A stretch of DNA of 19,547 nt from Clostridia bacterium (GCA_022790685.1 JAAVXQ010000074.1:1-19547), one strand, 5' to 3'; shown: positions 7,708 through 17,118, counted from the first letter of the stretch. Notes: generated from the letters alone by a model not told the origin. Translations and numbers: made by a program.

Positions 7708-8253
7708 TTATTTATTAGTATCTAGCCATTTATAGAATTCAGCAAGATATTCCCAACAACCTTGTTTATCAGTTATTCCATCATAATTGTTTTTTATTCT
7801 TTCTAATATTTCTTCTTTGTCAATCCATTTTACTTCTGAAACTTCTTCAGTTTGTAGTTTTAAAGCATTTATGTCTATATCCATTTTTGCTATGTAATAT
7901 TCATTAAAATGTTTATTGATAATATCTCCTTTTGTATTAACCGAAGTAGTAGCTCCAATAAAAGTTAAATCTTGCTTATCTAGATTAAGATTTAATTCTT
8001 CTTTTGCTTCTCTTATAGCAGATTGAAAGCCGAATTCACCACTAAGAACATGTCCACCTGCAGATACATCCCACATATTTGGCCATAATTTTTTTGTAGC
8101 ACTTCTTTTTTGCAAAAGAATTTGTTTATTTGAATTTATAACAAATACTACTACTGCTTTATGCCATAATCCATCTGAATGGCATTTTTCTCTTGTTTCA
8201 GTTTTTCCAATATATACACCAGTTTCATTTAGCACATCAAAAAATTCTTGCAT
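7708..8253 (-). CDS. Nudix hydrolase (IPP-isomerase-like/YfcD-type)
   Basis: A 181-residue cytoplasmic protein. The Nudix box is complete at residues 67-89 (G-x5-E-x7-REAKEELNL, with Asn in place of the usual second Gly), so Glu82, Glu85 and Glu86 are available for Mg binding. The early VYIGKTETREKCHSDGLWHKAVVVFV and later QKRSATKKLWPNMWDVS patterns are those of Nudix proteins often annotated as isopentenyl-diphosphate-isomerase-like or YfcD. Family members hydrolyse nucleoside-diphosphate-linked compounds or isomerise IPP; the true substrate cannot be read from the sequence. The ATG at 8253 has a GGAG eight nucleotides upstream. It is the first gene of a two-gene operon with the AraC-type regulator and has a long (about 145 nt) leader from the promoter at 8405-8434. 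Confidence 0.88.
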   Translation of the reverse strand: MQEFFDVLNETGVYIGKTETREKCHSDGLWHKAVVVFVINSNKQILLQKRSATKKLWPNMWDVSAGGHVLSGEFGFQSAIREAKEELNLNLDKQDLTFIGATTSVNTKGDIINKHFNEYYIAKMDIDINALKLQTEEVSEVKWIDKEEILERIKNNYDGITDKQGCWEYLAEFYKWLDTNK

Positions 8254-8328
8254 AAAATCATCTCCAATATAAATTTATTTTTTATATAATATCACAAATT
8301 TATATTAATATAAATAGAATATACTAAA

Positions 8329-8354
8329 ATCTTATGTTTAATTTCACATAAGAT
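8329..8354. promoter_or_regulatory. 9-bp inverted repeat in the nudix-araC leader
   Basis: Arms ATCTTATGT (8329-8337) and ACATAAGAT (8346-8354) flank an 8-nt spacer, inside the untranslated leader of the minus-strand operon. It could be an operator or an RNA hairpin; there is no T tract on the minus-strand side that would make it a terminator. Confidence 0.5.
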
Positions 8355-8375
8355 AAGTTATAAAATAAATACAAT

Positions 8376-8435
8376 GTAACATAGTTTAACATAATTTATA
8401 CAAAATTATAACAGAGTGTTAACAAATATGTAAAA
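8376..8435. promoter_or_regulatory. Six TTAACA-like hexamers at 10-11 bp spacing (Pho-box-like array)
   Basis: On the plus strand the hexamers are GTAACA (8376), TTAACA (8386), TATACA (8397), ATAACA (8408), TTAACA (8419) and GTAAAA (8430), one helical turn apart. OmpR-family response regulators bind such direct repeats; the Bacillus PhoP consensus TT(A/T/C)ACA with an 11-bp period matches well. The array ends 25 bp before the giant gene's -35 and covers the divergent promoter, so one regulator could control both. Confidence 0.55.
8405..8434 (-). promoter_or_regulatory. Promoter for the nudix-araC operon
   Basis: On the minus strand, TTTACA (8434-8429) and a perfect TATAAT (8410-8405) are separated by 18 bp. 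The start would be near 8398, giving about 145 nt of leader. It is back to back with the plus-strand promoter at 8461-8489. Confidence 0.68.
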
Positions 8436-8460
8436 AAAGTGTGATTTTTCTAGGAAGAAA

Positions 8461-8489
8461 TTGACAAAAGAACAAAAATATAGTATAAT
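8461..8489 (+). promoter_or_regulatory. Perfect consensus SigA promoter of the giant surface-protein gene
   Basis: TTGACA (8461-8466), a 17-bp spacer and TATAAT (8484-8489) match the SigA consensus at all twelve positions. The predicted start is near 8496, giving a leader of about 55 nt before the ATG at 8551. The TTG of the -35 is in frame with the gene and open, so automated callers may wrongly use it as a start codon. Confidence 0.9.
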
Positions 8490-8535
8490 ATTTAATGATA
8501 GATTATGTAAACAAAAGCTAAAATATATATTATAT

Positions 8536-8544
8536 AAAGGAAGG
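8536..8544 (+). promoter_or_regulatory. Ribosome-binding site that fixes the giant gene's start at 8551
   Basis: AAAGGAAGG ends six bases before the ATG at 8551. Starting here gives a normal signal peptide (MRSKKK followed by a hydrophobic core), whereas the upstream in-frame TTG at 8461 lies inside the promoter. Confidence 0.85.
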
Positions 8545-8550
8545 TTTTTT

Positions 8551-11500
8551 ATGAGAAGTAAAAAGAAAATTTTATTAATAGTATTAACAATATTTATGTT
8601 TTTTGTATGTTTATTTATTCCTAATGCTAAGGCAGCTGAAGGAAATAATAATGAATATCTATATTTATCAGATATAGATTATATAGAAAGCCAATCAAAA
8701 GCTGGTTGGGGAGCTATTTTAAAAGATCAAGCTAATGGAGGAAGTAAACTTTCAGTAAAAGTTGAAGGTGCATACTATACTTATGATAAGGGTATGTGGG
8801 CACATGCTACATCAACATTAGTATATGATATTAGTGCATATAAAGATGAGTATGATTATTTTACAACTTATATGGGACTGAATAAAACAGCGGCAAGCTC
8901 AAGTAATGGTGTTAAATTTTATGTTTATACATCAGTGGATGGCAAAACTTGGAATTTAGCAACTGAGGAAAATCCAGAGGTGTCAAAACCAGGAGCTAAT
9001 GCAAGATATGTAGAAATTAATATTAAAGATGTAAACTATTTAAAATTATATGCAGATTCTAATGGAGCTAATGGTAATGATCATTCTGTATATGCAGATG
9101 CAAAATTTGTAACACAAGAATATTTAGAAGAACAAAATAGTCTTGTATTAGACATAGATACATATGATCAAAAAATAAAAGACTATCCAAATAAAGATAT
9201 ATCTGACCCAAATTATGAATTGCTATTATTGCAAAGAGATTTAGCAAGTAATTTAGGTGAATATGCTTTAAAAAGATTTATAACAGAGAGTGAAGATAAT
9301 AAAGCAACAATTGATTGGCTAATGAATGATGTAGAAAATCTTCGTTACTATATATTAGGAGGAGTTCCTACTGGTGGTTATTTTAGTTCATTAACACAAC
9401 TTACAAGATTGCTTAAAGAATATAAAAGTGATTTTGATATTACAGAACCAATATCAGATGAAGGTATAAAAAGATTACACAATAGAAGACCTGATGCACC
9501 TACTACAAAAGGTGATTTATATAAAAGAATGGTAATAACACTTTCATTAACACACTCTGCGAGGGTAGCTTTATGGATGCAACCTTCTGCACCAGAGAAT
9601 CAATCAGACGCAGTTGTACGTTATAAGATTTATAAAGACATGTACAATAAAGGAATGTTTAAGGCAACAGAGGCTGCCAATATAACACCTTGGTTTGAAA
9701 GTTATACTATAGAAGAAATGCGTTATGTAATGAACACATTACTTGATGATGAATCAATAATATGGCTTAATGAATATACACAAGCCAAAATTGATAAAAC
9801 ACCAAATAATGCATGGGGATTATTAACACCTCATTCTTATATAGCATACGTATGGCCAAATTATGGAAATCCAATATATTATTCTGAAGAAAACCGTGAT
9901 TACTTTAATCAATTATTTAGCGTTAATGGTAAAACATTAGATGACTATGGCATATCAAGAGGAACATTAGATTATAGATTAAATAAATTATGGATGAACT
10001 TTAGAAATAAATTTGGAACAGGATGCGTTTGTGGTGGTATATCAAAATCAGGTCACTGTATTCGTGGTGTACATGGAATAGCATCAGCAGTTATTGGTCA
10101 ACCAGGTCACGCGGCATTACTATATTACACACAAGATTCAAATGGTAAAGGATATTGGGGAATTGATAATGACGTAAGTGGTTGGACATTATCTGAAAAA
10201 GGTGAAAGAATGCCTTTAGGTTGGGGTAATGCTAGTTATAGTAGAGGATATTCAGTAGTATATATAGCATTAGCTCAAGAAGCAATGAATGATCAAGCAA
10301 ACTTAGAAAAATGTCAAAAAATTATGATTCAAGCAAAAGTATATGCAGGAGATCCTGCTAAACAAGAGGAAATTTATAGAGAAGCTTTAAAAGTACAACC
10401 AATAAATATAGATGCATGGTATGGATTATATAATACGTACCTAGCAAATCCAGAGAAAACAGAAGATGATTTTTATTACTTAGCTGAGGAAATGGCAGAA
10501 AGTTTAAAATATTTCCCATTACCAATGTATCATTTAACAAATTTAATTAAACCTAGAATGGTAAGTGTTGAAAATTCTTATAGATTTACACTTTTACAAA
10601 CAAGAATATTAAATGAAGGAAAAGTTGTTCCTAATAATACAGCAGATAGTTATACAGTATATCAACCATCACTTACAAGATTAATGGCTAACTATATACT
10701 TGGAACATTAGATACAAGTATTGCATCATTTTCATTTGATGGCGAAGATGCTAATAAAATTGTATTAGCAAGTCGTTTTGATGGAAATGGAGTTCGTTGG
10801 GATTATTGCATAGATGGAAATCCTACAGGTGGATTAGAACATTGGAATGAAGTAGCATTTGATGGAAGTGAAGAACATAAATGGTTATTAACACCAGAAG
10901 AAATTGCATCAATTACAGCTGAAAATGATATATATATTCATATAGTTGGTGTAGATTATAGTGAAAAAAATTTATATAAAATAGATATTAAAGAATCAGC
11001 AGGAATTCCAAGTACATTATATGCAAATGATTGGGAAAACAAATTAATTGCTGCAACACCTGTAATTATGTGGAAATTAAATGAAAATGATCCATGGACA
11101 TTATATAGTGAAGCAGAACCTGATTTATCAGGAGATAAAACAGTAACAGTAAAAGTTGCGGCAACAGGAACTTATTTAGAAAGTAAAACAGAGCAAACAT
11201 ATACATTTACTACAAATACTGATCCAGATACAAGAAAATATATTTCAATTGATCATATAGGACTTCATTCTTTTTCAACACAAGCAGATAGCCAAAATAG
11301 ATATGCTAAATATGCAATTGATGGTAACTTAAATACAAGTTGGCATTCAAATTGGAATGGAAATGATCCAGATAAATTTATTGTATTTGAATTTGATGAA
11401 CCTAAAAACTTAACAGCATTAGAATATTTCCCAGCTCCAGGTGGAAATGGAAAAATTTTAAGTGCACAAATATTAGTAAGTATTGATGGAGAAGAATGGA

Positions 11501-14500
11501 CAGAAGTAGTATCAGGAACAGATTGGAATTATGCAAATACAAATGATGTTACAACAAAAGTTGTTGAGTTTGATCCTGTAAAGGCTAAATACGTAAAAAT
11601 AGTAGGTAAAAGAACACAAAATAGCTTTATTACCGCAAGAATGTTTAACTTATATGAAAACACTACTGTAAGAATTGTAGGAACATTCTCTTTTGATGGA
11701 GATAATGCTAAGAAGATAATTGTAGATAATGATTTTAAAGGTCAAAGTTGGCAATATAGTTTAGATGGAGGAGCTACTTGGAAAAATGGAAGTGGTGATG
11801 AACATCTATTAACAGATGCAGAAATAGAGCAAATTACATCAGAAAACCAAATCAAAATGAAATTTGCTGGAAGTGAAACACAATATACAATAAAAATTAA
11901 TAAAATTGATACACCTACAATTACATCTTATTTAAATGATTGGGAAAATACACTGATAGGTGTAACTAATAAAAATATACTTGAGTGGAGAATTGAAGGT
12001 ACAAATACTTGGACAGATTATTCAATAGAAGATCCAATAGTTGAAGGTGCTAAGAAATTATATGTTAGAGCAAAAGCTACTTCAAACTTTGCTGCAAGTG
12101 ATATTCTAGAATATCAATTTGCAGAAGATACAGATACTGCAAAAGAAAAATATATACCAATATCACATTTATCAATGAATGCATATTCAAGTCAATCAAT
12201 AGATAGTACTAGACCATTTTATGCAGTAAATGCAATAGATGGAAATCGTAATACTTTATGGCATACAGATTTTAGATATTCAATAGAAGGAAAAAGGGCA
12301 TTTATTATAATAAAACTTGATGAAAATAAATATATATCTGCATTAGAATATGTACAGAAAAAATATAGAGTAGACGATCCTGCTTATATTAAAAATGCCT
12401 ATATATATGTAAGTGAAAATGGTGAAGATTGGATTGAAGCAGGAAGATTAGAAAATGCGTTACAAGATGAAGAGTTTAAGAAGATTACATTTAATGAAAG
12501 TATATCAGGACAATATGTAAAAATAGAGATTGAAGGATATGGAATATTTGCTTCTTTAGCGATGGTAAATCTATATGAAGATACAACAGTTAAAAAAGTA
12601 GGGGAATTCTCATTTGATGGAGAAGAAGCTAATAAAATAATTTTAACAGATGAATTTAAAGGATTAAATTGGGAATATAGTATAGATGGTGGAAACACAT
12701 GGAAACGTGGGAATTCAGATACACATATGTTGACAACAGATGAAGTAGAACAAGTAAATGGAGACAACAAGATTAAATTAAAAATTAATAATGTTGAATA
12801 TGTAATAAACATTCAAAAATCAAGCACACCTGTAATTACAGCATACTTAAATGATTTGGAAAATAGATTAATAGGTATTAGTAATACAGAAACATTAGAA
12901 TGGAAAATAGAAAGTAATAGAAGAAATGCTAGTGGATGGACTGATTATTCAGAGCAAGAACCAATAGTAGAAGGAGACGCAAAACTTTTAGTTAGACAAA
13001 AAGCGAGAAATGTATTTGCGGCAAGTGAAGCAGTAGAATTTAACTTTACAGATGATAATCAGGCGGATACAAGAAAATATGTACCAGTATCATATTTAGA
13101 AATAGCAGGCTTTTCAGCAGAAGATAAAGCACAAAATGGTGCAGCAGCAAATGCAATAGATGGTAATTACAATACAAGATGGTTAAACTCAGCAGCTGGT
13201 ACAGATAATGAAAAATATATAATAATTAAATTAGATACAGCAATTTATTTAAGTGCAATGGACTATGTACCACATAGTGAAAATGGAAAGATACTTTCTG
13301 GTAAAATTGAGGGAAGTATGGACGGAGAGAACTTTACAGAGATTGCACAAATAAGTGGTTGGGCGAATAACCAAAATACAAAGACAATCGACTTTGATGA
13401 ACCAGTTAAAGTAAGATATGTCAAGATAACTGGTGTGGAAACTTCTTATACAGGAGCAAAAAGACATGTCGGAGCTAGAATGTTTAATTTCTATGAAGAT
13501 ACAACAAAAAAGGAAGAAGTTGTTGTAACAGCAGAAATAGAATATAGTACTAAAGAATTAACAAATCAAGATGTAGTAGTAAGATTAGTAAATGCAAGTA
13601 CAGATATAACAGTTCTAAATAATGGGGGAAGTACAGAATATACATTTACAGAAAATGGAACATTTACATTTGAATTTGAGGATAGAGAAGGAAATAAAGG
13701 AACAGCAACAGCAACTGTTGATTGGATATGCAAGACATTGCCAGAGGCAATACTTGAATATGACATACCAAATCCAACAAACAAAGATGTAACAGTAACA
13801 GTTAAGTTTAAAGTTAATGGAGAATTTAGCGATAAAGTAACAATACTAAATAATAATGGAAGTAATACACATATATTTACAGAAAATGGAGAATTTACAT
13901 TTAACTTTAGAGGACCTTATGGAAATGAAGGATCAGTAACTGCAAATGTAGATTGGATAATTAAAACATTACCAACTGCAACATTTAGCTATGATATAAC
14001 AGAAACAACAAATAGACCAGTAACAGTAACAGTAACATTTGATAGAGAGAATGTTACAATACTAAATAATGATGGAAAAAACACATACACATTTACAGAA
14101 AATGGAGAATTTACCTTTGAATTTAGAGGACCTTATGGAAATGAAGGTGTAGCAACAGCAAGAGTTGATTGGATTGACAATACAATTCCAACAGCAACTG
14201 TAAGTTATAATATTACAGAAAAAACAAACAGAGATGTAGTAGCTACATTAGAAAAAGGTGATCAAAATTTAACAATAACAAATAATAATGGAAAAGAAAC
14301 ATATACATTTACAGAAAATGGAACATTTACATTTGAGTTTATAAATGAACTTGGAAATAGAGGAACAGCAATAGCAAAAGTTGATTGGATAGATAAAAAA
14401 GTTCCAAATGCGACAATTTCATATAATATAATAGGAGCAACAAATCAATCAGTAATAGCAACAATAACATTTGACAAAGAAGGTGTAACAGTAGAAGGTG

Positions 14501-16977
14501 GAAATACACATACATTTACAGAAAATGGAGAATACACATTTAATTTTGTTGATGAAGCAGGAAATACTGGAACAGAAACAGCAAAAGTTACATGGATTGA
14601 TAAAACATTACCAATATCTACAATTACTTATAGCACAACAAATCCAACAAATAAAAATGTAATAGCAACAATAACATTTGATAAAGAAGGTGTAACAGTA
14701 GAAGGAGGAAATACACATACATTTACAGAAAACGGAGTATATGAATTCCAATATGTAGGCCCAGCAGGAAATACAGGAGTTGCAATAGCAGAAGTTACAT
14801 GGATAGATAAAAAAGTACCAGAGGCAACTGTTGTATATAGTACAATAACTCCAACAAATAAAGATGTAACAGCAACAGTAGTTTTTGAGAATGAAGAAGA
14901 AGGAGAAGTAACAATACTAAATAATGGTGGAAGAAACCAATATACATTTACAGAAAATGGAACATTTACATTTGAATTTAGTGATAAGGCAGGAAATAAG
15001 GGAACAGCAAAGGCAATTGTAAATTACATTGATAGAATAGCTCCAACAGCAACAGTTTCATATAACATTACAGACAAAACAAATAAAAATGTAGTAGCCA
15101 CTTTAGAAAATATGAGTGAGGAAGTAACAATAACAAATAATGATGGAAAAGAAACATATACATTTACAAAAAATGGAACATTTACATTTGAATTTATTGA
15201 TAGGGCAGGAAATAAAGGAACAGCAACTGCAACAGTAAATTGGATTGACAGAAGATTACCTGTTGGAACAATAACATATAGTACAACAAGACTTACAAAT
15301 CAAGATGTAATTGCAACAATAACTATTGACAAAGAAAATGTAACAGTAGAGGGAGGAAACACTCATACATTTACAAAGAACGGAGAGTATACATTTGAAT
15401 TTGTAGATGAAGCAGGAAATATAGGAATGAAAACAGCTGTTGTAAACTGGATAGATAAAATAGCTCCAACAGCAAAAATAGAATATAATATTACAGAAGA
15501 AACAGAAGGAAATGTAACAGCTACTTTAGTAGATGAGAGCGAAGATATAATAGTAACAAACAATAGTGGAGCTAGATCATATGTATTTACAGAAAATGGA
15601 GAATTTACATTTGAATTTGTAGATAAAGCTGGAAATAATGGAACAGCTAAAGCAATAGTTAATTGGATTGTTAACGGAAGCGATAATGAAGATGAAGAAT
15701 ATGAAAAACTAAAAGAACAATATATAGCAATAATCGAAGAGTACATGAATAATGTTACAGAAGAAGAATTAAATAATAAATTTATGAATACAGAAGAAAA
15801 AATTAAAGTTATTGAAGCATATGATAACTTAAAAGAAGCAGATAGAGCTAAATATAATGATTTTATAGATAGATTACAAGCAGGTGGAGCACCAATCATT
15901 ACTGTAATAAATACAAACTTAGAATATGAAGAAGGAACAGAAATTGATTTATACTCACTAATTACTATAAAAGATAATGAAGATGGTAATATTATACCAA
16001 GCAAAGATACTGTAGATATAACTACTGATTTAGATATTACAAAAGCTGGTATTTATAATGTAAAATATGAAGTAACAGACACAGATGGAAATTCTAATAG
16101 TATTACAATTAAAATAACAATAAAGAAAAAAGCAGAAATACCAGGGCAAAATTCAAATTTCAGTGTTGTTTTAGAATCACCAAAAGATGTATTAAATCCT
16201 GGAGATGAGATTGAACTAAATGCAAAAATTAGTAACATGGAAAATGTTGATAAAGGACTAATTGTTATTCTAGGTCAATTTGAATATGATACTGAAAAAA
16301 TAGAAATACTTGGATTTGCTGGAGAAAATGGCTGGAATATGGATAAAGACTTCTTTAATAAAAATAATTTTAAATTTGTAACAGATAATGGTGAATTTAT
16401 TAAAGAAAATGGAATTATATTCAAGGTAAGAATAAAAATTAAAGAAGAGATTACAGTACCTACAGACATTATATTTAAATTAAAATCAATTATTGGAAGC
16501 AATGGAGATTATGATATTGAAGCAAAAGATACTTCTATGCAATTACATGTAGAAGAGATGGTAGAAGAACCAGCAAGAATTTCTTCTGATAAATACTTGA
16601 TTGAAAAAGATACTATTTCAAGAATATTACCAGAAACAACATTTGCAGAATTTAAGAACAATGTAACAGCAAATAGAGAAATTACAATTATAGATGAAAA
16701 TGGAAATAGAATAGGCGATAATGATATTATAAAAACAAATATGAAATTGAAAGTTGGAGATAGCTTAGAATTTTCATTAGTTGTTATAGGTGATATTAAT
16801 GAAGATGGAAAAATAACAGTAACAGATCTTGCACAACTAAAATTCCATTATGTTGAGAAAATTATTTTACAAGGGAATAATCTTAAAGCAGGTGATGTAA
16901 ATGGAGATGGAAGAATAACATTGACAGATATAGCTCAGCTTAAATTAATAATAGTAGATTTAATACAATTAAGATAA
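8551..16977 (+). CDS. Giant secreted multimodular protein: NPCBM, Cys/His transglutaminase-like core, F5/8 C domains, Ig repeats, cohesin, dockerin
   Basis: 2808 residues. Order of parts: signal peptide 1-28 (cleavage after AKA); NPCBM/NEW2 carbohydrate-binding domain ~36-190 (MWAHATSTLVYDIS, DGKTW, DHSVYADAKF); helical region ~190-480; a transglutaminase-like core with VCGG (Cys494) and GQPGHA (His520), then YWGIDND; TPR-like helices ~600-725; three repeats (728, 1047 and 1354 onward), each with an SFDG module, a YLNDWEN-type module and an F5/8 type C (discoidin) domain; ten Ig-like repeats 1657-2374; a charged helical spacer; DUF5011-like Ig ~2410-2530; cohesin ~2536-2670; dockerin 2747-2808 with two calcium loops (GDINEDGKITVTD, GDVNGDGRITLTD). 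It probably acts outside the cell on glycan-bearing host or dietary substrates and joins cohesin-dockerin assemblies. There is no sortase motif. Enzyme activity is inferred, not shown. It has its own promoter and terminator. Confidence 0.92.
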   Translation: MRSKKKILLIVLTIFMFFVCLFIPNAKAAEGNNNEYLYLSDIDYIESQSKAGWGAILKDQANGGSKLSVKVEGAYYTYDKGMWAHATSTLVYDISAYKDEYDYFTTYMGLNKTAASSSNGVKFYVYTSVDGKTWNLATEENPEVSKPGANARYVEINIKDVNYLKLYADSNGANGNDHSVYADAKFVTQEYLEEQNSLVLDIDTYDQKIKDYPNKDISDPNYELLLLQRDLASNLGEYALKRFITESEDNKATIDWLMNDVENLRYYILGGVPTGGYFSSLTQLTRLLKEYKSDFDITEPISDEGIKRLHNRRPDAPTTKGDLYKRMVITLSLTHSARVALWMQPSAPENQSDAVVRYKIYKDMYNKGMFKATEAANITPWFESYTIEEMRYVMNTLLDDESIIWLNEYTQAKIDKTPNNAWGLLTPHSYIAYVWPNYGNPIYYSEENRDYFNQLFSVNGKTLDDYGISRGTLDYRLNKLWMNFRNKFGTGCVCGGISKSGHCIRGVHGIASAVIGQPGHAALLYYTQDSNGKGYWGIDNDVSGWTLSEKGERMPLGWGNASYSRGYSVVYIALAQEAMNDQANLEKCQKIMIQAKVYAGDPAKQEEIYREALKVQPINIDAWYGLYNTYLANPEKTEDDFYYLAEEMAESLKYFPLPMYHLTNLIKPRMVSVENSYRFTLLQTRILNEGKVVPNNTADSYTVYQPSLTRLMANYILGTLDTSIASFSFDGEDANKIVLASRFDGNGVRWDYCIDGNPTGGLEHWNEVAFDGSEEHKWLLTPEEIASITAENDIYIHIVGVDYSEKNLYKIDIKESAGIPSTLYANDWENKLIAATPVIMWKLNENDPWTLYSEAEPDLSGDKTVTVKVAATGTYLESKTEQTYTFTTNTDPDTRKYISIDHIGLHSFSTQADSQNRYAKYAIDGNLNTSWHSNWNGNDPDKFIVFEFDEPKNLTALEYFPAPGGNGKILSAQILVSIDGEEWTEVVSGTDWNYANTNDVTTKVVEFDPVKAKYVKIVGKRTQNSFITARMFNLYENTTVRIVGTFSFDGDNAKKIIVDNDFKGQSWQYSLDGGATWKNGSGDEHLLTDAEIEQITSENQIKMKFAGSETQYTIKINKIDTPTITSYLNDWENTLIGVTNKNILEWRIEGTNTWTDYSIEDPIVEGAKKLYVRAKATSNFAASDILEYQFAEDTDTAKEKYIPISHLSMNAYSSQSIDSTRPFYAVNAIDGNRNTLWHTDFRYSIEGKRAFIIIKLDENKYISALEYVQKKYRVDDPAYIKNAYIYVSENGEDWIEAGRLENALQDEEFKKITFNESISGQYVKIEIEGYGIFASLAMVNLYEDTTVKKVGEFSFDGEEANKIILTDEFKGLNWEYSIDGGNTWKRGNSDTHMLTTDEVEQVNGDNKIKLKINNVEYVINIQKSSTPVITAYLNDLENRLIGISNTETLEWKIESNRRNASGWTDYSEQEPIVEGDAKLLVRQKARNVFAASEAVEFNFTDDNQADTRKYVPVSYLEIAGFSAEDKAQNGAAANAIDGNYNTRWLNSAAGTDNEKYIIIKLDTAIYLSAMDYVPHSENGKILSGKIEGSMDGENFTEIAQISGWANNQNTKTIDFDEPVKVRYVKITGVETSYTGAKRHVGARMFNFYEDTTKKEEVVVTAEIEYSTKELTNQDVVVRLVNASTDITVLNNGGSTEYTFTENGTFTFEFEDREGNKGTATATVDWICKTLPEAILEYDIPNPTNKDVTVTVKFKVNGEFSDKVTILNNNGSNTHIFTENGEFTFNFRGPYGNEGSVTANVDWIIKTLPTATFSYDITETTNRPVTVTVTFDRENVTILNNDGKNTYTFTENGEFTFEFRGPYGNEGVATARVDWIDNTIPTATVSYNITEKTNRDVVATLEKGDQNLTITNNNGKETYTFTENGTFTFEFINELGNRGTAIAKVDWIDKKVPNATISYNIIGATNQSVIATITFDKEGVTVEGGNTHTFTENGEYTFNFVDEAGNTGTETAKVTWIDKTLPISTITYSTTNPTNKNVIATITFDKEGVTVEGGNTHTFTENGVYEFQYVGPAGNTGVAIAEVTWIDKKVPEATVVYSTITPTNKDVTATVVFENEEEGEVTILNNGGRNQYTFTENGTFTFEFSDKAGNKGTAKAIVNYIDRIAPTATVSYNITDKTNKNVVATLENMSEEVTITNNDGKETYTFTKNGTFTFEFIDRAGNKGTATATVNWIDRRLPVGTITYSTTRLTNQDVIATITIDKENVTVEGGNTHTFTKNGEYTFEFVDEAGNIGMKTAVVNWIDKIAPTAKIEYNITEETEGNVTATLVDESEDIIVTNNSGARSYVFTENGEFTFEFVDKAGNNGTAKAIVNWIVNGSDNEDEEYEKLKEQYIAIIEEYMNNVTEEELNNKFMNTEEKIKVIEAYDNLKEADRAKYNDFIDRLQAGGAPIITVINTNLEYEEGTEIDLYSLITIKDNEDGNIIPSKDTVDITTDLDITKAGIYNVKYEVTDTDGNSNSITIKITIKKKAEIPGQNSNFSVVLESPKDVLNPGDEIELNAKISNMENVDKGLIVILGQFEYDTEKIEILGFAGENGWNMDKDFFNKNNFKFVTDNGEFIKENGIIFKVRIKIKEEITVPTDIIFKLKSIIGSNGDYDIEAKDTSMQLHVEEMVEEPARISSDKYLIEKDTISRILPETTFAEFKNNVTANREITIIDENGNRIGDNDIIKTNMKLKVGDSLEFSLVVIGDINEDGKITVTDLAQLKFHYVEKIILQGNNLKAGDVNGDGRITLTDIAQLKLIIVDLIQLR
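10732..13500 (+). repeat. Threefold ~300-residue internal repeat (SFDG module, DWEN module, F5/8 C domain)
   Basis: Units begin at 10732, 11689 and 12610. Each starts SFDG(E/D)xA(N/K)KI, contains a W-x-Y-(S/C)-(L/I)-DG(G/N) motif, then LND(W/L)EN, and ends with a discoidin domain marked by AIDGNxNTxW and an (F/Y)(V/I)KI-type strand before NLYED. Unit lengths are about 319, 307 and 297 residues. The paralogue starting at 17260 enters the same SFDG-like module at its residue 708. Confidence 0.85.
13519..15672 (+). repeat. Ten tandem Ig-like repeats of ~69-77 residues
   Basis: Each repeat reads roughly (T/A)-x-(I/V)-x-Y-(S/N)-x-T-x-x-T-N-x-x-V-x-(A/V)-T, then FTENG-x-(F/Y)-(T/E)-F-(E/N/Q)-F/Y and GN-x-G-x-(A/T), closing W-I-(D/x)-K. 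Two subtypes alternate: one with a VTI-x-NN-x-G loop and a shorter one with VTVEGGN (repeats 5, 6 and 9). They probably form a stalk that lifts the N-terminal domains away from the cohesin/dockerin end. Confidence 0.9.
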
Positions 16978-16990
16978 AATGGAATATTAT

Positions 16991-17024
16991 AAAAGATGAA
17001 AGATTAAAAATACTTTCATCTTTT
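16991..17024 (+). terminator. Intrinsic terminator after the giant gene
   Basis: A 12-bp perfect stem (16991-17002 with 17013-17024, loop of 10) begins 14 nt after the TAA. The right arm ends in TTTT followed by an AT-rich tail. Confidence 0.8.
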
Positions 17025-17089
17025 ATATTAGTATATTGAAAAGCTGGTAAAAAAGACTAGATTTTTATGGTTTAAAATATTAGAAATAG

Positions 17090-17118
17090 TTGATATATAT
17101 GTGAAATTATGGTATTAT
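17090..17118 (+). promoter_or_regulatory. Probable promoter of the paralogous surface-protein gene
   Basis: TTGATA (17090-17095), 17 bp, TATTAT (17113-17118), with a TGG immediately before the -10 (extended -10). The predicted start is near 17125, leaving a leader of about 135 nt. I see no TTAACA-type array here, unlike upstream of the giant gene. Confidence 0.6.

Noticed and set aside
13519..15672. CRISPR-like array
   Set aside because: The repetition is in protein-coding units of about 207-230 nt without short identical repeats and unique spacers; it is an Ig-domain array.
13566..16004. Long antisense open frames opposite the Ig repeats and cohesin region
   Set aside because: They have no ribosome-binding sites, their translations are Ser/Phe/Val-rich mirror images of the repeats, and the plus-strand frame is clearly the real protein.
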